Below, in pieces: positions 7,457 to 15,072 of a stretch of 24,126 nucleotides of DNA (the first letter of the stretch is position 1; every line of letters starts with the position of its first letter). The notes under the pieces are model-generated. The model searched no databases. It was not told the origin of the DNA and was given only the letters and a program-made list of their open reading frames with translations. A program made the translations under genes and the position numbers. The DNA lies in NCBI GenBank assembly GCA_964580235.1, contig CAZOJY010000047.1, forward strand, positions 1-24,126, written 5' to 3'. This DNA is from G020348385 sp964580235 (GTDB lineage: Bacteria > Acidobacteriota > Aminicenantia > Aminicenantales > Aminicenantaceae).

Positions 7457-10117
7457 TTATTTTCCGAACAACTGAAATAAGTAGCGGCCAGAGCCAATTT
7501 CTATGATGATATATTCCTTGGTTTCTTTGACCATCGAAATGCCTTCTATTCCTGTCAGAAATTTTTGCCCGTCATATATCTGTTTTCCGTTTTCTTTAAG
7601 CTTGATATCCTCCCAGCCAAACTTGGGAAGGCGAATTTCTGCTTGTGCATTTACAGGGATGCTCACTTCCAGAATTATGTTCCGGTCGCTTTTTGTCCAG
7701 ATGCTGCTGATCGTCCCTCTAGGAGTGTGGATAGTTCCAGAGACGTATCTCAGGTCGCGGACCATCTGCGGCTGGATGAGAATTTTCGCGAAACCCGCTG
7801 AATCTTCCTGCTGGTTGATTCCAGCCAAAGCATGATAGAGCCAGGCTCCCACACTCCCAAACATCGGATGGTTGTGCGAATTCATCGATGGACCTGTCTT
7901 GAGCTGCCAGAGCTCCCATAAGGTGGTAGCGCCGTTGGCGATCATGTATCCCCAGCTTGGGTAGCTAGTTTGTGCGGCAAGTTCGTAGGCTAGGTCGCTG
8001 GAATTGAATTTAGTAAGAACTTCCATCAAATACTTTGTGCCGATAATGCCTGTAGTCAGGTGAGTGTTGTTTTTATACAGGATGCTGTTTCTTAAGTTTC
8101 CAAAAACAGGACCGATCTCATCATCCGGGACGATATCCAGATACAGGGGTAGAATGTTACTGGTTTGGGTGCCGTTGGCATAGTTTTTGGTTTCCGCATC
8201 ATAGTATTTTTTGTGAAAAGCTTTTTTTATTTTTTCTGCCAAGTCCGCATACGTTTTTATTTCAGCATCATATCCGAGAATTTTGGCCATTTTCATCAAA
8301 ATAACAGCGTCGTAATAATAATAAAAAGACGATACAAAATTCCCAGGAGTATTCTCTATGGCAACCCAATCGCCGTAATAACTGTAATCCAAAAGATCAT
8401 TTTTAGCTTTGGATCGCAGAAATTCCACATAGTTTTTCAGTCCTTCATACTGATCTCTCAAAAGGTCCTCATCTCCATAATAGCGGAACATGTACCAGCA
8501 GAGCAGGGGATAGGCTGCTCCCCAGGCCGGGTCGGCCGGGCGATGTCCCCATATATGGGGGACTGTATCGGTAAGGGAGCCTTTTTTGTCCTGAATATCC
8601 TGTATATCCCGGATGAATTTTGTGTAAAATGCGCCCATCTCGAAATTCATCATAGCCTCTTCTGCCGTGAGATGAGCATCCGCCAGCCATCCCATGCGCT
8701 CATCTCTCTGATTGCAGTCGGTCGGGATGCTGTGGAGGTTGGTCTTCTGACTCCATACGATAAGCCGCTGCAACTTATTCAGAATAGGTTTGGAACAGGA
8801 GAAATTGCCGATCTGATTGACCGCAGAATGGACTACATTGCCCCGGACCGTCTCTAAGGTCGGGACGCCAGGGAATCCTGTTAATTCCAAAAACCGGAAT
8901 CCGTGGTAGGTGAAACGGGGTGCGTATGTCTCTTCACCTTCCCCCTTTAAAATATAGATGTCTTCTGCCCGCGCTGAGCGCAGATTTTCCTGGTTGATCA
9001 TGCCGTTTGGGTATAGGAGTTCGGCATACCTGAGGTGGACTTCGGTTCCCCGGGGCCCGGACACACGGAGCTTGACCCATCCGCTGAAGTTTTGGCCCAT
9101 ATCGAAGACATATACTCCTTTTTTTGGATTTGTCATTTCCAGGGGAACAATTGTATCCATGACTTGGATGGGAGGAATCATCTGTGCCCGGAGTTTCCCT
9201 TTTGGAACGATTCCGGTCTCCACCGCTGTCCATGTCCTGTCGTCAAATCCCGGGCTGTCCCAACCAGGTGTTTCCAGCCGGGCATCATAGACCTCCCCAT
9301 TGTATATACTGTCTTGAACGATCGGTCCATCTGTCTGCAGCCAGGATGAATCAGTGAATACAGATATTTTTTCCCCTCCCTCCAGCTCGATGTTGAGTTG
9401 AAGAATCAGCAGCCGAACAGGATTCCATCCTTTTCCTATTATCACTCCGAGAGCGTTTTCTCCTTTCCGTAGCAGTTGTGTTATGTTATATGTGGAATAA
9501 AGAATCCTTTTCTCGTAAGTCGTATAGCCGGGATCGAGCACATTATTCCCGACTTTTTGACCGTTCAGCCGCAATTCATAGTACCCAAGGCCGCACACAT
9601 GGACGCGACTGCGTTTAACATCGCCGCTGATGAAAAATTCTTTGCGAAGCTGATTTTTTCCCCCAATCCATTCTCCCTTCCAATCATCGGGATTATACAG
9701 ACCGGTATCGAACCTGGTTACTTGACTGTAGGGACTCGGGACATCATGATTATCCCAGTATCTCACCTTCCAGAAGTACGTGTGATCACTCTCAAGAGGA
9801 TTGCCGTTAAAAGCCACATGGAGGGATCGATCGGATAAAACTTTGTGCGAATCCCAAACGTCCGCGTCTTCAGCAGAAGGACTTGACGATACAACCACCT
9901 GGTAGGCTGTTTGGATTTGTCCGCGTTCACGGTGCTTCAGCATCCATGAAAATCTCGGTTTTTCCTCATCCATTCCGATCGGATTCTTTAAATATTCACA
10001 GCGTAAATTCTCTGGGGGGTACGGACTGCTGAATTCCTCTGAGGCCTCTGCAGGACAGGGGCGAAAAACAAGAATGGATGCTGCCATCATGATAATTGTC
10101 CAAAACCGAGCAAACAT
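7457..10117 (-). CDS. Secreted alpha-L-rhamnosidase, GH78
   Basis: An 886-residue glycoside hydrolase releasing terminal alpha-L-rhamnose from glycans or glycosides. A Sec signal peptide is visible (hydrophobic core about 6-18, cleavage likely after AEA near 25), so it acts outside the cytoplasm. Order: N-terminal beta domains (about 35-430, including an RxxVCGLGYYELRLNG-type carbohydrate-binding module near 170-185), a catalytic (alpha/alpha)6 barrel (about 435-770) and a C-terminal beta domain. The GH78 hallmark DCNQRDERMGW is at 467-476; Glu473 corresponds to the general acid and Glu735 in TTLWELW to the general base position. The start has a strong AGGAGG site at ideal spacing. It is divergent from the lipoprotein at 10526. 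No transporter or rhamnose-catabolic gene is adjacent. Confidence 0.95.
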   Translation of the reverse strand: MFARFWTIIMMAASILVFRPCPAEASEEFSSPYPPENLRCEYLKNPIGMDEEKPRFSWMLKHRERGQIQTAYQVVVSSSPSAEDADVWDSHKVLSDRSLHVAFNGNPLESDHTYFWKVRYWDNHDVPSPYSQVTRFDTGLYNPDDWKGEWIGGKNQLRKEFFISGDVKRSRVHVCGLGYYELRLNGQKVGNNVLDPGYTTYEKRILYSTYNITQLLRKGENALGVIIGKGWNPVRLLILQLNIELEGGEKISVFTDSSWLQTDGPIVQDSIYNGEVYDARLETPGWDSPGFDDRTWTAVETGIVPKGKLRAQMIPPIQVMDTIVPLEMTNPKKGVYVFDMGQNFSGWVKLRVSGPRGTEVHLRYAELLYPNGMINQENLRSARAEDIYILKGEGEETYAPRFTYHGFRFLELTGFPGVPTLETVRGNVVHSAVNQIGNFSCSKPILNKLQRLIVWSQKTNLHSIPTDCNQRDERMGWLADAHLTAEEAMMNFEMGAFYTKFIRDIQDIQDKKGSLTDTVPHIWGHRPADPAWGAAYPLLCWYMFRYYGDEDLLRDQYEGLKNYVEFLRSKAKNDLLDYSYYGDWVAIENTPGNFVSSFYYYYDAVILMKMAKILGYDAEIKTYADLAEKIKKAFHKKYYDAETKNYANGTQTSNILPLYLDIVPDDEIGPVFGNLRNSILYKNNTHLTTGIIGTKYLMEVLTKFNSSDLAYELAAQTSYPSWGYMIANGATTLWELWQLKTGPSMNSHNHPMFGSVGAWLYHALAGINQQEDSAGFAKILIQPQMVRDLRYVSGTIHTPRGTISSIWTKSDRNIILEVSIPVNAQAEIRLPKFGWEDIKLKENGKQIYDGQKFLTGIEGISMVKETKEYIIIEIGSGRYLFQLFGK

Positions 10118-10147
10118 ATTAGCCTCCTGTTTTTCCCTACGTCTGGG

Positions 10148-10176
10148 ATTGTAAGCAAGATTGTAGAAAACTTCAA
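10148..10176 (-). promoter_or_regulatory. Candidate sigma70 promoter for the rhamnosidase
   Basis: Minus strand TTGAAG (10171-10176), 17-bp spacer, TACAAT (10148-10153). Predicted start is near 10141, giving a leader of about 24 nt that contains the AGGAGG ribosome site before ATG 10117. Confidence 0.55.
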
Positions 10177-10453
10177 TAGACCTTTTGCGTTGGATAACTG
10201 TTTTTCCTATTACCCGCTCCTCTTTGGTTATGCGCCGGATCCGCAGGGATATAGGGCATTAAACAGCTGCTGGACAAATATTTTGCAGAATTTAAAAAAT
10301 AAGGCGGCTGTGTCGGGTGGATACAATAACCAAAGAAGAAGTACTAACGAAAATCAGGGGGAAGGGAATTTTCCTAACACATCACTGGAGCTGTGCACCT
10401 TAATGTCTTTGCATACCTGGCCGGCTTTCCCGTTGAGGAAAGCTGAATTTGGT
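10177..10453. other. Divergent intergenic spacer, no gene recognised
   Basis: About 277 bp between the two outward-facing promoters. A plus-strand frame is open through here and joins the lipoprotein frame, but its translation is Cys/Ser/Asn-rich and not protein-like, and no ribosome site precedes it. It contains a short palindrome CGGATCCG near 10237. No clear operator, terminator or RNA motif could be identified. Regulatory sequence or decayed coding DNA are both possible. Confidence 0.4.
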
Positions 10454-10482
10454 TTGACCTGCCAAAGCACCTGTTGTATATA
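10454..10482 (+). promoter_or_regulatory. Candidate sigma70 promoter for the lipoprotein/DUF4416 pair
   Basis: TTGACC (10454-10459), 17-bp spacer, TATATA (10477-10482). Predicted start is near 10489, leaving a leader of about 37 nt with GGAGG before ATG 10526. It also argues that the in-frame sequence upstream is not translated. Confidence 0.55.
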
Positions 10483-10525
10483 TGGGCAAGGCTGTTTTTA
10501 TCTTGGAAAATGGAGGCGCGTCAAA

Positions 10526-11041
10526 ATGAGAATACAGTTGAAGTTATGCTGGATCACAATGTCCCTTGTCTTTTTGTATGGGGGCTGTCACTATGCCCAA
10601 AATCCTGTGAATCTATACGGCGATAAGGTGGATCTGGAATTGCTCGAAGGGCAGTGGAAAGGCGATTATTTCAGCAAGGATACAGGAAGGAGCGGTATCA
10701 TCGAATTCACATTGACGGCCGAACAAGATAAAGCTTTTGGCGACGTTTTGATGATTCCGCGCGGTTCAAAGGATCCATATCATCCTGTGGGCTTCAAGGA
10801 TAAGGCTGAAGCCGATCCACAGTTTCCTGAACTTTTGACCATAAATTTTGTAGAAGTTGAGGGTGGAAAGATTAAGGGAGAGTTAACTCCATACTGGGAC
10901 CCTGAGATGCAGCGCCGCCTTATTACCACTTTTGAAGGGGTGTTGAGAGGCGATGCCATAGAAGGAACGTTTGAATCCCGGATTGAACAATCTCCAATAT
11001 ATTTTTATGGTCAATGGAAGGTTTTGCGCAAAAAGAAGTAA
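10526..11041 (+). CDS. Small predicted lipoprotein, unknown function
   Basis: A 171-residue protein starting MRIQLKLCWI, with a short basic end, a hydrophobic run and Cys21 in LYGGC, a near-canonical lipobox. It is therefore probably exported and lipid-anchored. The mature part is beta-rich and reads like a single small barrel or lipocalin-like fold (EGQWKGDYFSKDTGRSG at the front, alternating hydrophobic strands, FYGQWKVLRKKK at the end). No family was recognised. The frame is open another 112 codons upstream, but ATG 10526 was chosen because GGAGG lies nine bases before it, a promoter lies at 10454-10482, and the signal peptide begins there. It is followed after 8 bp by a DUF4416 gene, so the two are probably cotranscribed. 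Confidence 0.75.
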   Translation: MRIQLKLCWITMSLVFLYGGCHYAQNPVNLYGDKVDLELLEGQWKGDYFSKDTGRSGIIEFTLTAEQDKAFGDVLMIPRGSKDPYHPVGFKDKAEADPQFPELLTINFVEVEGGKIKGELTPYWDPEMQRRLITTFEGVLRGDAIEGTFESRIEQSPIYFYGQWKVLRKKK

Positions 11042-11049
11042 CAAAATCG

Positions 11050-11595
11050 ATGGCTGAACCACAATCCTTTACTTTCGTGAAGCTGATCTGTGGAATCATT
11101 GCACCTGATGAAAATATCATTCATAGAGGTGAGGAGAAACTTGCTCAGGTTTTTGGGATCCTCGATCTGAAAAGCCCATTGTTTTTTTTTGATTTTACTG
11201 ATTATTACGAGAAACAGATGGGAAAAAATTTGAAAAGGAAATTTGTGAGTTTTGAGAAACTGATTAAGCCAGAAACTCTGAGCTCGATAAAACATAAGAC
11301 GAATCGATTGGAGGAGGAAATCCGGGAAGAGCTCAAATCAACTCATAGGATAATTAATCTCGATCCGGGATTCTTGAAAGCCTCTTCCTTAGTCATGGCC
11401 ACGGCTAAAGATTTCGCGCACCGCGTCCCGCTCCAAGATGGGATTTACGCCCATTTAGAATTCCTGTTTGGGAAGGACGAGGTACGGACGCTGGACTGGA
11501 CTTATCCTGACTTTAAAAGCAAAGATTATCAGAAATATTTTTGCGATGTCCGCAGGCTGTATCTTTCCCAACTTAAAAAAGAAACCTCCAGATAA
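11050..11595 (+). CDS. DUF4416 family protein
   Basis: A 181-residue protein recognisable as DUF4416 by its motif string: VKLICGIIAPDE near the start, FFFDFTDYYEKQMG, KRKFVSFEKLI, RIINLDPGFLKASSLVMATAKDFAHRV, GIYAHLEF and LDWTYPDFKSKDY. The family has no established biochemical function. Its strongly conserved D, H and Y residues suggest an enzyme or ligand-binding protein. No signal peptide or membrane helix is seen, so it is cytoplasmic. ATG 11050 was chosen over an in-frame ATG at 11014, which would overlap the lipoprotein by 28 bp; family members start close to the first strand. It lies 8 bp after the lipoprotein stop. Ribosome site weak, so coupled translation is likely. Confidence 0.88.
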   Translation: MAEPQSFTFVKLICGIIAPDENIIHRGEEKLAQVFGILDLKSPLFFFDFTDYYEKQMGKNLKRKFVSFEKLIKPETLSSIKHKTNRLEEEIREELKSTHRIINLDPGFLKASSLVMATAKDFAHRVPLQDGIYAHLEFLFGKDEVRTLDWTYPDFKSKDYQKYFCDVRRLYLSQLKKETSR

Positions 11596-11613
11596 GTCTC
11601 TTTGCTGAGACTT
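11594..11613. terminator. Possible bidirectional terminator hairpin between convergent genes
   Basis: A perfect 7-bp inverted repeat, AAGTCTC and GAGACTT, with a 6-base loop. It begins at the DUF4416 stop codon, in the gap between that gene and the convergent cysteine desulfurase gene. The stem is AT-rich and no proper T-tract follows on either strand, so it is a weak candidate. Confidence 0.3.
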
Positions 11614-11690
11614 TCTGAAACCTGAATTATTAAAAACCGGCCCCACCCAAAAAATATTGGTTCGCCTGAAGTCAATAGTATGTTAGCAGC

Positions 11691-12848
11691 TCATGTGTCG
11701 TCGATGTCAAGCGCTGAGATCTCTCTTAATTTCTTCACGATTTCAGGAAGTTCCCGGAGCACAATATGGATGTCCTCTCCTTTGGTAAAACGGCCCAATG
11801 ACATGCGGATGGAGGATCTGGCCATTTCCGGCCGAAGCCCTATCGCACTCAAGACATGGGAGGCTTCTTCAGAATCTTCGCTGCAGGCAGACCCTGTAGA
11901 CACATAGATGTCTTTTGTGGCCAATGACAAAAGGATGGCCTCAGCTTCCAATCCATAAAAAGAGAAATTCAACGTTCCCTTTATCCTTTCCTTCTCATGC
12001 CCATTGAATTTTGCTTTTGGAATTGTTTCCGCAATGCCGCGCTTCAATATGTCGGCCAGTTTTTCGATTCTTTTTTTGTCCTTGTCTCCTTTTTCGAGGA
12101 GAATTTGGACTGCTTCTCCAAATCCCACAATACCGATGGTATTTTCTGTCCCAGCCCGCATCAACCTTTCTTGGTGTCCTCCGTATATGAGGGGCATGAT
12201 AGGGGTTCCCTTGCGGATGTACAGGGCTCCGATCCCTTTTGGGCCGTAAATTTTATGGGAAGAAACAGAAAGAAGGTCCACGCCGAGTTTGTCCACGTTA
12301 ACATCGATTTTGCCAAAACTCTGAACCGCGTCTGTATGAACAAGAATGCCCTTTTCCTTCGCCAAATTCACAATGTCTTGGATGGGCTGAATGGTTCCCA
12401 ATTCATTATTGGCATGCATAATGGAGATGAGAGCCGTTTTCCGGCTTAATGCTGCTTTTAAACGGTAAATGTCGATCAATCCATATTGATCAACTGGCAC
12501 AAATGTGACTTTTACTCCTTTTCTCTCGAGATAATTGGCTGTTTCAATCACTGCAGGGTGTTCGATGGCAGATGTGACAAATTCATTTTTTTCTGGCATC
12601 GCATCCATAACCCCACGGATTGCGAAGTTGTCGGCCTCTGTCCCCGAACCCGTGAAGATGATCTCTGTCCGTTTTGCTCCCAAAGCTTTGGCGATTATAT
12701 CCCGCGATTTTGTGACAATTTCCTTGACTTCTCTTCCGATCGGGTAGATCGATGAGGGATTTCCAAAATGTTCTCTCAGAAATTCCGTCATTTTTATCTG
12801 AACTCTGGGATCCAGAGGAGTTGTTGCATTGTTATCGAGATAAATCAT
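11691..12848 (-). CDS. Cysteine desulfurase, NifS/IscS-type
   Basis: PLP enzyme of aminotransferase class V converting cysteine to alanine with transfer of sulfane sulfur to an active-site cysteine, for Fe-S cluster or thiocofactor assembly. Visible features over 385 residues: N-terminal YLDNNATT, EHPA with His97 stacking on PLP, HANNELGTIQPI, HTDAVQSFGK (Asp173, Gln176), the PLP lysine Lys199 in SSHKIYGPKG, RAGTENT, and catalytic Cys322 in STGSACS on the extended group-I loop. It has a strong GGAGGAGG ribosome site and lies 41 bp after serA on the same strand. No iscU/nifU scaffold gene is nearby, so the exact role (NifS versus IscS) is open. Full length and intact. Confidence 0.93.
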   Translation of the reverse strand: MIYLDNNATTPLDPRVQIKMTEFLREHFGNPSSIYPIGREVKEIVTKSRDIIAKALGAKRTEIIFTGSGTEADNFAIRGVMDAMPEKNEFVTSAIEHPAVIETANYLERKGVKVTFVPVDQYGLIDIYRLKAALSRKTALISIMHANNELGTIQPIQDIVNLAKEKGILVHTDAVQSFGKIDVNVDKLGVDLLSVSSHKIYGPKGIGALYIRKGTPIMPLIYGGHQERLMRAGTENTIGIVGFGEAVQILLEKGDKDKKRIEKLADILKRGIAETIPKAKFNGHEKERIKGTLNFSFYGLEAEAILLSLATKDIYVSTGSACSEDSEEASHVLSAIGLRPEMARSSIRMSLGRFTKGEDIHIVLRELPEIVKKLREISALDIDDT

Positions 12849-12889
12849 CTTCCATCCTCCTCCTCAAGACTTTTTTGTCTTTCCCCTTG

Positions 12890-13798
12890 TTAACCTGTTA
12901 CGTATTTTTCTACAATACTGACCACTTCAAAGCCTGCCCTTTTCTGGCCCTCTTTGGCTGCTGCTCCGATATGAGGAGTTGCTATCACATTCGGATGATC
13001 GATCAGCGAATATTCTTCAGGAGGTTCTTTTTCAAAAACATCAACACCGGCTGCTCTAACCTTTCCTGATTCCAGTGCCATAAGCAGTGCCTTTTCATCC
13101 ACTGTCCCTCCGCGGGATGCATTGACCAAAATTACGCCCTCCTTCATTTTTGCAAATTCTGCATCACTGAGAATGTGTTTTGTTTGTTCATTCAACGGCA
13201 AATGAAGAGAAATTACATCGGATTGAGCCAGAAGCTCATCTAAACCAATCTGTTTGAGTTCCAAATTTGTCTGGATTTCGATAATATCATAGGCTAGAAT
13301 CCTCATTCCAAAGGCTAAAGCCAGCCGGGCCACTTCCAATCCGATCCTTCCGCTGCCGATAATGCCCAGAGTTTTTTGCAACAATTCCGTGCCCGAAAGA
13401 GCCTTTTTTTCCCACTTGTGGGCCTTCATCGACAGATTGGCCTTGCCATGGTTGCGCACGGATGCCAGCATCAACCCCAATGTGTGCTCGGCAACCGAGG
13501 TTGTCGTGGCTGCTGGTGTGTTGTTTACCTGGATTCCTTTTTCTTTAGCTGCCACACAGTCAATATTATCAAGGCCAATTCCGGCCCTAACGACGAGTTC
13601 GAGGTGGGATGCAGCTTGAATGACATTCCTTGTAATTTTGGTCGCTCCTCTAACAACAGCGATATGGAATTCAGGGATGGTTTGCATGAGCTCTTGTTCG
13701 TTCATCCCGGTTTTTATCGTAATATCCACTTCAGGAAGGGATTTTAGCTTTTCAAGAGCGTCGGGATTCATAGGGTCGGAGACGAGCACTTTTTTCAT
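12890..13798 (-). CDS. serA: D-3-phosphoglycerate dehydrogenase, short form without ACT domain
   Basis: NAD-dependent oxidation of 3-phosphoglycerate to 3-phosphohydroxypyruvate, the first step of serine synthesis. This 302-residue form has only the substrate- and NAD-binding domains: RAGIGLDNID, Rossmann GIIGSGRIG, and the catalytic triad Arg (ASRGG, about 229), Glu (EKEPP, about 258) and His (TPHIG, about 276). It lacks the C-terminal ACT or ASB regulatory domains, so feedback by serine as in E. coli SerA is not expected. An in-frame ATG at 13804 exists. ATG 13798 is chosen because AGGAG (13807-13811) is 8 bases before it but only 2 before the other, and it gives an ATGA overlap with the aminotransferase stop. 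A related 2-hydroxyacid dehydrogenase is the alternative, made less likely by the neighbour. Confidence 0.9.
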   Translation of the reverse strand: MKKVLVSDPMNPDALEKLKSLPEVDITIKTGMNEQELMQTIPEFHIAVVRGATKITRNVIQAASHLELVVRAGIGLDNIDCVAAKEKGIQVNNTPAATTTSVAEHTLGLMLASVRNHGKANLSMKAHKWEKKALSGTELLQKTLGIIGSGRIGLEVARLALAFGMRILAYDIIEIQTNLELKQIGLDELLAQSDVISLHLPLNEQTKHILSDAEFAKMKEGVILVNASRGGTVDEKALLMALESGKVRAAGVDVFEKEPPEEYSLIDHPNVIATPHIGAAAKEGQKRAGFEVVSIVEKYVTG

Positions 13799-14940
13799 TC
13801 CCATTTCTCCTTCAAAACGTCTTCGGCGGCTTTGATGGCTTGCCCGCTCTCAAACTCGTACCCGAGTTCCGACATTGCCATTTCCATCGCACTCAGGGCT
13901 GTGATGACATCAAAACCCCCCATATACCCAAGATGGGCAATGCGGAAAAACTCTCCTTTGTGCGGGTCTTGGGCTCCAGCGATATAAGCTCCGTATTTGC
14001 TTTGCATTAACTTGACGAACTGGACGCCATCGATCCCATCTGGAATCCTGACAGCGGTTAAGATATCTCCGGGCCTTTTCGACAGGAGCTCCAATCCGAC
14101 TGCCTGCACAGCCGCGCGGGTTGCTTCTCCGAGAATGTGATGGTGCTTGAATAGATTCTCAAGCCCCATGGATCGGATGATCTCCAGGGCCTTTTTCTGC
14201 TGTATGATCAAAGTGATTGCAGGTGTCCAGGGGGTTGTCCGTTTTCCGATGCTTTTCTTAGCGGCCTTTGCGTCAAAATAGAACTTAGGCAGCGTGGCCT
14301 TTTCTACCAGCTCCCATGCTTTGGGACTGAAGGCCAGATAACCCAGTCCCGGGGGAATCATGAATGACTTTTGAGATCCAGATACCATAATATCGACCTT
14401 CCAGTCGTCCATGGGACAGGGGGTTGCCCCTAATCCAGAGATGCCGTCCACCACGAGTATTGTTTGCGTTTCAGCCACGACTTTGCCGAAACCATGAATA
14501 TCATACACCGTTCCCGAGGAAGTTTCAGAAAGGGTGGCAAAAACCGCTTTGGTGTCGGGCTGAGTCTTCAATTTATCTGCTAGTTGTTCTTTGGCAAATG
14601 GCTCTCCCCATTTGAGTTCAATCTCATTTACCTCGACTCCATATGCCCGGCAAATTTTCCCCCACCGTTCCCCAAATTTTCCTCCGTTTAGAGTGATGAC
14701 CTTGTCCTCTGGGCAAAGCGTGTTGACAACTGCTGCCTCCATGGCCCCGGTTCCGGATGATGTCAGAATGAAAACATCCTGCTCCGTCTGAAAGACATAC
14801 TTCAAACCTTCCGTGGTTTCCATGAAGATGTTTGAAAACTCAGGTGTCCGATGGTGGATGATAGGTTCTGCAGCTGCAGAAAGGACTTTCTCCGGAACGG
14901 GTGTGGGACCCGGAGAAAGAAGATAATACTTTTTAATCAT
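13795..14940 (-). CDS. Class V aminotransferase, alanine-glyoxylate/serine-pyruvate aminotransferase-like
   Basis: A 381-residue PLP transaminase of the AGAT/PucG type. Motifs: LLSPGPTPVPEKV at the start, HHRTPEFS, TSSGTGAMEAA (60-70), Asp165 in VVDGISGLGA, Lys191 in SGSQKSFMIPPG as the Schiff-base lysine, and KRTTPWTPA. The frame is open further upstream, but ATG 14940 has an AAAGGAG ribosome site 7 bases before it and starts exactly where family members do. It overlaps serA by ATGA. Homologues paired with serA are thought to serve as the phosphoserine (or serine/alanine-glyoxylate) transaminase, so here it probably aminates phosphohydroxypyruvate from SerA. The family motifs alone cannot distinguish these substrates. 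No serB is in the window. Confidence 0.9.
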   Translation of the reverse strand: MIKKYYLLSPGPTPVPEKVLSAAAEPIIHHRTPEFSNIFMETTEGLKYVFQTEQDVFILTSSGTGAMEAAVVNTLCPEDKVITLNGGKFGERWGKICRAYGVEVNEIELKWGEPFAKEQLADKLKTQPDTKAVFATLSETSSGTVYDIHGFGKVVAETQTILVVDGISGLGATPCPMDDWKVDIMVSGSQKSFMIPPGLGYLAFSPKAWELVEKATLPKFYFDAKAAKKSIGKRTTPWTPAITLIIQQKKALEIIRSMGLENLFKHHHILGEATRAAVQAVGLELLSKRPGDILTAVRIPDGIDGVQFVKLMQSKYGAYIAGAQDPHKGEFFRIAHLGYMGGFDVITALSAMEMAMSELGYEFESGQAIKAAEDVLKEKWE

Positions 14941-15030
14941 ATGAATTCTCCTTTGATGGCATTTTTTAGGAATATCAAGCGCATCGAATTGCCGGCTGTT
15001 TTCTATGTCCTGAATATTCGGATTAATTTT

Positions 15031-15039
15031 ATTATAACA
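15031..15039 (-). promoter_or_regulatory. Extended -10 promoter for the aminotransferase-serA-cysteine desulfurase operon
   Basis: Minus strand TGTTATAAT, a perfect extended -10 element (TGn plus TATAAT), in an AT-rich stretch between the M20 peptidase and the aminotransferase. No good -35 at 17 bp, as usual for this promoter class. Predicted start is near 15024, giving a leader of about 84 nt. Confidence 0.5.
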
Positions 15040-15072
15040 ATTAAAAGTAGCAAAAATATTAGGAACAGTCAA

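Noticed and set aside
8165..8857. 230-codon open frame on the plus strand inside the rhamnosidase gene
   Set aside because: It runs antisense to the GH78 catalytic barrel, has no ribosome site, and its translation is low-complexity Ile/Phe-rich without motifs; the minus strand carries the clear family signatures.
10190..10525. N-terminal extension of the lipoprotein frame
   Set aside because: It would bury the signal peptide, lacks a ribosome site, spans the candidate promoter, and its composition is not protein-like.
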